The position numbers and the translations under genes were made by a program. Positions 58,896-64,000 of a stretch of 64,000 nucleotides of DNA are shown one piece after another. Under the pieces are notes generated by a model. The model saw only the letters and a program-made list of their open reading frames with translations. It had not been told where the DNA came from and made no database searches. How positions within the stretch are numbered: the stretch's first letter is position 1; each line of letters opens with the position of its first letter. The stretch is from Coenobita brevimanus (Eukaryota > Arthropoda > Malacostraca > Decapoda > Coenobitidae), in the NCBI GenBank assembly GCA_032717465.1, contig CM064657.1, forward strand, positions 27,153,466 to 27,217,465, in the 5' to 3' direction.

Positions 58896-59168
58896 GACAT
58901 TGTATTAATCTTACAAAATACCTTGTTCAGTCAAGGGGTTAACTCCTCACTCTGTGGAGTCGAGTAAAAAAAAAAAAAACGCCTGGCGTTAGTCACACTA
59001 AAATGCAAAGTATGTCCTCTTGTTGCAGGAATATACAAGTGATATCTGATTTCTCCAGTACTAAAAAAAAAAGAAACAAAAAACTTCATCTAATCTCAGT
59101 AAAGTCACCTGAAGATCGGAAGAATACAGTAAACGAGACGTCACCGTATTAATAGTGTTAAAGCAGTG
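58896..59168. repeat. TTAA-MITE cluster
   Basis: Reverse-copy remnant ending tcagtcaaggggTTAA at 58928-58942. Forward copy 58940-59035 with an A14 expansion and cgcctggcgttagtcac. Forward copy 59048-59160 with tctcagtaaagtcacctgaagatcgg and cgtcaccgtattaatagtg. Confidence 0.75.
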
Positions 59169-59427
59169 CGACAGATCGGAAGAATGAAGTGATCACAGTG
59201 TCTCAGCGGGCGACAGGCGCAAAAAATCGGAATGTGTCACACTCCTGTTTACTGAAGTATATTTTACTTCTCTGCTCACCTACTTAGCGTAGTTTATCAT
59301 CTCTGTTTATCTCTGTGTACTGAAAATTCGCTTCTTTTTTTTTTTAATCTTCCACCCTCCCTATTGGTCCTCTTAACAGTCTCCAATTGCATAGGCACAT
59401 TACTTTTCCAACAAGTTTTTCGTTCTC

Positions 59428-59430
<3 letters not shown>
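59169..59430. other. No recognisable feature
   Basis: A second agatcggaagaat word at 59172 hints at a decayed MITE copy; nothing else. Confidence 0.35.

Positions 59431-59513
<83 letters not shown>
59431..59513. repeat. (CA)n microsatellite, about 41 units
   Basis: Uninterrupted CA run. Confidence 0.98.
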
Positions 59514-59514
<1 letters not shown>

Positions 59515-60050
59515 TTTCTTTCTTCCTTTATGTAACCACACCTCTCTTTATTTACTGTCCTGCCTTGCTATCCATTCAAATACGACTAATCTAACTAACT
59601 TCGGGACCTCCCTACCTATAATTAGACAAAAAAAAATTTCTGCTTAATACACTGACCTCATGTACACTACCTACCTTCCTTTCCAATTTATTTGTCAATG
59701 TATTGGTACACACTTTATCGATGTTTTACCTTTTCCCTTCCTTCATATCCTGTAAAATCATACTTACCTACCATGAACTATAACAGACTGTCCTTTGGGC
59801 AACTCTGATTATGACTTCACAGTATCTGGCTCACGATGTAGTTATTTTCAAGGCACTGTTTAGCTGGACACAGTGAATGGAGTTGTGCTACCAAGAGTGT
59901 GCATGCAAAAAGTGTGAACATTCTTGAGGAGGATGCATTGATGACACGCTTTCTGACAGCAACACATGACTTTCCTGATGGTAAGGGATTATGTTTTCAT
60001 CAATATTTCCTCTAACGTCTCGCATTCAGTTACATGTCATCCGTTGTCAA
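59514..60050. other. No recognisable feature
   Basis: AT-rich unique sequence. Confidence 0.4.
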
Positions 60051-60109
60051 AATATTACGTTGCAAATTTGCTTTTTATCAAAATATCCCTTCAAGAAATC
60101 AACCCACTG

Positions 60110-60285
60110 ATTGTTAGGGTCGCTCAAGACCGTACAATATCGCCTGGTGTTAGCCTAAATATTACTTCTGACAGCACAGAAAATGTTACTCGAGATATTT
60201 TTTGAAGCCTTTGACCACAAGGACTTCTCTCAGTTGAACTAGTGCTTCTGTGTTAGGCTGCATAAAATATCCAACACCACCAACC
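60110..60285 (+). repeat. Decayed TTAA-MITE copies
   Basis: gaccgtacaatatcgcctggtgttagcct at 60128 is a recognisable core. A second weak copy runs from cttctctcagttgaac (60222) to ctgcataaaatatcc (60259). Confidence 0.55.
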
Positions 60286-60740
60286 ACAACGAAATTAAAA
60301 CGTCTCTCGTTAAGCTGTGAAATAATGATACTGTACAGTATCAGCGACCGAGCTGGAAAAAAAAATTAAACTGAACTATCATTACAGTACGCTGACTCGC
60401 ACCGTAGTAGCTACATTGCTCTACTGCTAAAAGTCAGGTGTTGAAATTATGTAAATCTTTCATTTTCATTCTGCTGGCATTTGCATTTACCTCTCTTAAA
60501 TCCTGACAGCCACGGAGAAAACTCACTCATCTGGTCATCCTTTCTTCTTTTAACGATTCTCTGATTTTGTTGCTCAATGTTTTCCTTCATCTTTTCTTGA
60601 CATCAGGCATTTCATACCAGCTGCCTTCATACCACACATTCTTCCTCTCACTTTTTGTCGACAAATAGCACAAACTTTTACATAGTTCGTCTCAACCAAA
60701 CGTCCTGCTTTTTTCTCCTCGACTAACAATATCTGTTTTA
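60286..60740. other. No recognisable feature
   Basis: AT-rich; a short palindrome ATACTGTACAGTAT at 60331-60344. Confidence 0.4.
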
Positions 60741-61250
60741 TCATTCCCCTCCACTAGACGCCTTTCTTCTCCCTCTTTTCCGCTCAACATGCATATAACA
60801 GCTTCCTCCTTTTTCATGTCTTTCTCTCGACCAGACTATCGTTTGTCTCACTGTCTCTCTTCAGTATTTGTTATATCCCTATTCTCCACCGGATGTCCTT
60901 TCTCACTTTCACCCATTAACTACCTAATTAATTCTCTCCATCAGGTGTCCATCCTCATTTCCTCCCAGCAACCGTTTGATCCATCACTCACCATCGCAAG
61001 TCCCGCCTAACTTTCACTTGATAATTTCTTGGTCTATTCTCTCCACTAGATGTTCTTCCTTAGTTTCTCTCTGTAACTATTCTATCTTTTCTCTCCACCA
61101 GATGCCCTTCCCCACTCTCTCCCGGTAACAATTTTATCTTTCCTCCCCACCAGATGTCCTTCTTTGCACTCTTCCTCATCATAATCCCTCTTCCTTTCCC
61201 CTCGTAGTCGTTTTATCCTTCCTCTCATCCTTTCTCCTCAACAAGCAGTA
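60740..61250. repeat. Degenerate pyrimidine-rich minisatellite, period about 50-65 bp
   Basis: tctccaccagatgtccttc-like anchors at about 60750, 60822, 60885, 60937, 61036, 61095 and 61146, followed by ctcactttctccc and gtaactattttatc words. No coding content. Confidence 0.72.
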
Positions 61251-62812
61251 ACTGTTTCCTCCTTTTTCACGCCTGCCTCTGTATCTGATTGTCCTTTGTC
61301 TCGCCTTCCTCCTCCTCTCCTTTTCTCCTTTCGTTCATTTCCGGCGCGGGTGTGTGTGAAGGGGGAGGCAATAACGGAGCATCAGTCAATCAGGAGCGAC
61401 GTGTGGCTGACGACTGACCAAACAGCCGATCAGAACGTCCTCGCTACTCACCTGCGAAACAGCCCCCCCCCCCTTTCTCTCTATGTCTATCTCTCATTTG
61501 GTCACTTCATCTCCTCCATCCTACCTTCCCCCCTCTTCTATTGTCCTCCTTTTAATTAACCAACACTTATCTTTCGTCATTTAATTGTGCCATCCTCCTC
61601 CTCAATGTTCCTTCCTTTCCACTGCACCGTCATGCCGTTCGCCTCCCTGCCTCTCCACCTCATTCGTTTTGGCTTCTCCTTGACGAGCACAGTTGACACA
61701 CTCCATCAACCACCCTCTCTACACTTGTCCGTCTTGTTCGCCACCACAAACCTGATTCACTTTGCAATACTCAAATGAAGCTTCAGAGATGGGAAAAAAA
61801 AAATCCAACGCTTTCTCGTGATCTGTGATCATTTTGAAGTGTAGTAATTCTGGGTTATAAAGGTCATGAAGAAATGTTAATTCAAGAATAACAGTACCTT
61901 TTGAATAGTGACAGACCCTTTTTTGAATTTCACGATAATAATATTGCCCTTCTGTGTCCCTAATGTCTCTCTTGGTATGTTTTGCAGCAGCAACTACTGA
62001 TCAAACACACGCCTATATATTTAGCAAATTTAGCAAATTTTCCCAATATTATTCTTTACCAACTCATGCATATATTATTATCAACAGTTTTGCAACGTCA
62101 CTTAATCATACACTGTTACATGTGCAACTGAATACTAATACTCGTATTTCATGAAGTATAATTTTCCAGTGAAGTAATGCACAATATATTCTCCCACCCA
62201 ATATTCTTGAACACAACCATCGTATATTGCTTGGCTTCTTTGTTACATGAAGATTGCGTTGGCATCAGCTGCAGACTGTGGCTCTATCCCTCTGTCTACC
62301 ACCACAGCACACACTCTTAATCGCTCCATTTGTCAGCGTCCCTCTGATTCATGTTCACTAAAAATGGAACGCTGACATTCCCCAAGAGCTCTACATGTTT
62401 CACCCCCGAATGACAAATTCAGCTTTCCACAAACCTGCTGCATCCAGGACCGTCTTCTTTAACGAATGTGCATAGTTAGTTGGGTTGTGGGGCTGGGAGC
62501 CGAGACCATTATTCAGAATAACACTGGTGCCAAGTGGCGTTGCAGGAGCCGACAGGTGTAAGTATTAAAGAGTAATTACTATTCCTGATGCACTGGTAAA
62601 CAGCTGCTAAAGAGAGGGCTGTATTTTAGTAATGTAACTGTCACTGATAGTCTGAACATAGCACTACAACTAGTGGCATTTTGGTCTGTGCATCTACCGA
62701 TATTTCTTCATTCTTCTGCTTGTTGTAAGGTTTAGTCTACTGATTTTACAGACGAGAGATTACAGCCAGCTCCTACTTATTCTACCACTAGTGGCATTTC
62801 CTGTTATGACTA
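61251..62812. other. No recognisable gene
   Basis: 61251-61770 is pyrimidine-rich with a C10 run near 61463. 61780-62810 is AT-rich and non-repetitive. The longest frame (87 codons, 61296-61559) has no recognisable motif. Confidence 0.4.
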
Positions 62813-62814
62813 AT

Positions 62815-62930
62815 ATCACTGCTGCTGTCACTACTACTACTACTGTACCACTGCCGCTGCTGCTGCTATAACTACTCCTCCGCATCCTCCTGCTACTGCT
62901 ATACTACTACTGCTAATACTACTCAGTACA
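62815..62930. repeat. (CTA/CTG)n trinucleotide repeat
   Basis: Mixed ctg, cta and cct triplets with short interruptions. Confidence 0.88.
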
Positions 62931-63220
62931 GGTGGCGTGAGCGTGCTCCAGTTAGCGAGGGTGACACACGCATGGCGGAGGGAGACATGTCAGGTCGGGT
63001 ACAGGGACTAAAGAGGCCATCTGAGTGGGAAACATTTGCACGCTAGAGTCTCGTGATTCCCCGCCATATATCCCGTGACGGAGTGGGTCGCCCGCCTCTG
63101 AGCCTCCCACCTACCAACACCCACAATCTTGGCCACGACCTGCCATGAATAAAGAGCCGTATTCTAGGCCGCATGGGAGGCTTCGTGCTCCTCTCCCTTT
63201 CTGATGCTTTCTGAACATTT
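62931..63220. other. GC-richer non-repetitive segment
   Basis: 62935-63190 is balanced to GC-rich and without repeats; a weak candidate for conserved sequence. No frame of note. Confidence 0.3.
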
Positions 63221-63380
63221 TAACATTTTCTTATATGTTATTCATATCAACACGATTTAAATGGTAATGTACGTACATGTTAACACTCTCTCGTTATTTA
63301 CATCGTTTAATATAGACACGATTTAATTTGTTACTGTACAGTGTAACATTATCTCGTATGTTATTTATATCGTTTTAAGA
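63221..63380. repeat. Degenerate tandem repeat, period about 63-70 bp
   Basis: ttaacattttcttatatgtt, gttaacactctctcgttatt and gtaacattatctcgtatgtt begin three units; the first two continue with an acacgatttaa-t-gtta-tgtac segment. Confidence 0.7.
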
Positions 63381-63490
63381 TCGAGAAAAAATGCATCAAT
63401 AATGTACAGGAGAATACTGAAGTGTAAGGTGCAGAATAAACTGATAAGGAAGAGGTGTCACGGAATCTCCAAAGCCACTTAGAATACGAT
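63350..63490 (+). repeat. Dispersed 155-bp family (D155), copy 2
   Basis: Partner of 50262-50417. It begins inside the last unit of the tandem repeat at 63221-63380, so the tandem unit and the dispersed family share sequence. Confidence 0.75.
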
Positions 63491-64000
63491 CCTATATAAA
63501 AGAGTGTGGCAGCAACCCTATGGTGAGGAAACCTGGCACCAAGCAAAAGGTTTCCGAGGTGTACAGATGAGAGCACTCTAGCCCCGCTCCGACACACACA
63601 GCGGGAGTCTCAGTTTCACAGGGTTGGGGAGGCAGAGGCAAATGTGTATACTTATTCACTGCTACGCCTACCATAAGGACATAAATCACAGCTATGCACA
63701 TGAACCACTTATTTGTGAACCCCCTCGAATCTGGTAGTGTCAATTTTACCTTATTATTACGATTTCCATGCTACTGTAATTCAACCTAAGGAAGCCCGCT
63801 CGTACTAGAGGCATTAATAAAGGCAATACATAACCCTTCTAGATAAATAATTAAATAAATAAATAAAATCTGAGGATAATGTGAATTTTAGATACCGTAC
63901 TCGAGCTGAAAGTTACTGATTAGTTCTGTCTTGCTGGGCATACGCTGCATGGGACTGTGACGTCGCTTTGGCCCTACAAACTGATACTGTGACTGTAAAT
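63491..64000. other. No recognisable feature to window end
   Basis: Unique AT-rich sequence with an (AAAT)n patch near 63845-63870. Two overlapping minus-strand frames (63361-63597, 63492-63743) have no recognisable motif. Confidence 0.4.

Overview
The window looks like intergenic, repeat-dominated DNA from a decapod crustacean, most likely a crab; that placement is an inference. What I see is very dense (CA)n, (CT)n and (TA)n microsatellites, many degenerate minisatellites, interstitial TTAGG-type (arthropod telomere-like) blocks, tRNA-derived SINEs and a jockey/CR1-group non-LTR retrotransposon. No operons, ribosome-binding sites or bacterial genes are present. I found no convincing host protein-coding gene in 64 kb. 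Almost all open frames are low-complexity translations of simple repeats. The only recognisable coding sequence is the decayed retrotransposon at 21863-24021 on the minus strand.

Layout. 1-1610 is a GTG-rich minisatellite that grades into a higher-order array. 1611-5560 is purine-rich or CCACA-rich degenerate repeat broken by long (TG)n, (CA)n and (GA)n tracts. 5845-8770 holds the first clusters of a short dispersed inverted-repeat element, called here the TTAA-MITE. 9000-10260 is a pyrimidine-rich degenerate array. 10492-10781 is a non-autonomous hAT element with a perfect 8-bp target duplication. 11400-14090 is purine-rich. 17450-21760 is a 4.3-kb polypyrimidine tract. 21863-24021 is the retrotransposon, lying inside a (TG)n/(CA)n microsatellite. 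24185-24540 is a 31-bp minisatellite. 25007-25280 and 40275-40528 are two nearly identical SINEs next to (CA)n. 26126-26318 and 34801-35420 are telomere-like CCTAA regions. 28786-29215 is a second, 3'-end copy of the retrotransposon. 30146-30545 and 36031-36448 are two copies of another SINE, each next to (TA)n. 45415-46340 is a long degenerate minisatellite. The rest is single-copy-looking AT-rich sequence.

The most notable signal is the TTAA-MITE. It is about 95 bp, bounded by TTAA, with termini close to TTAACCCCTTCAGTACGA and its reverse complement, and a conserved core close to AAAATCGTCTGGCGGTAGCA. I count roughly 45-50 recognisable copies on both strands, singly, as same-orientation runs, and as head-to-head pairs forming about 200-bp foldbacks. 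TTAA boundaries with C-rich ends fit a piggyBac-type non-autonomous family, but no transposase is visible. Two further dispersed families (about 85 bp and about 155 bp) were also found by comparing the sequence with itself.

Coordinates of degenerate repeats are approximate. All comparisons were made by eye; no database search was run.
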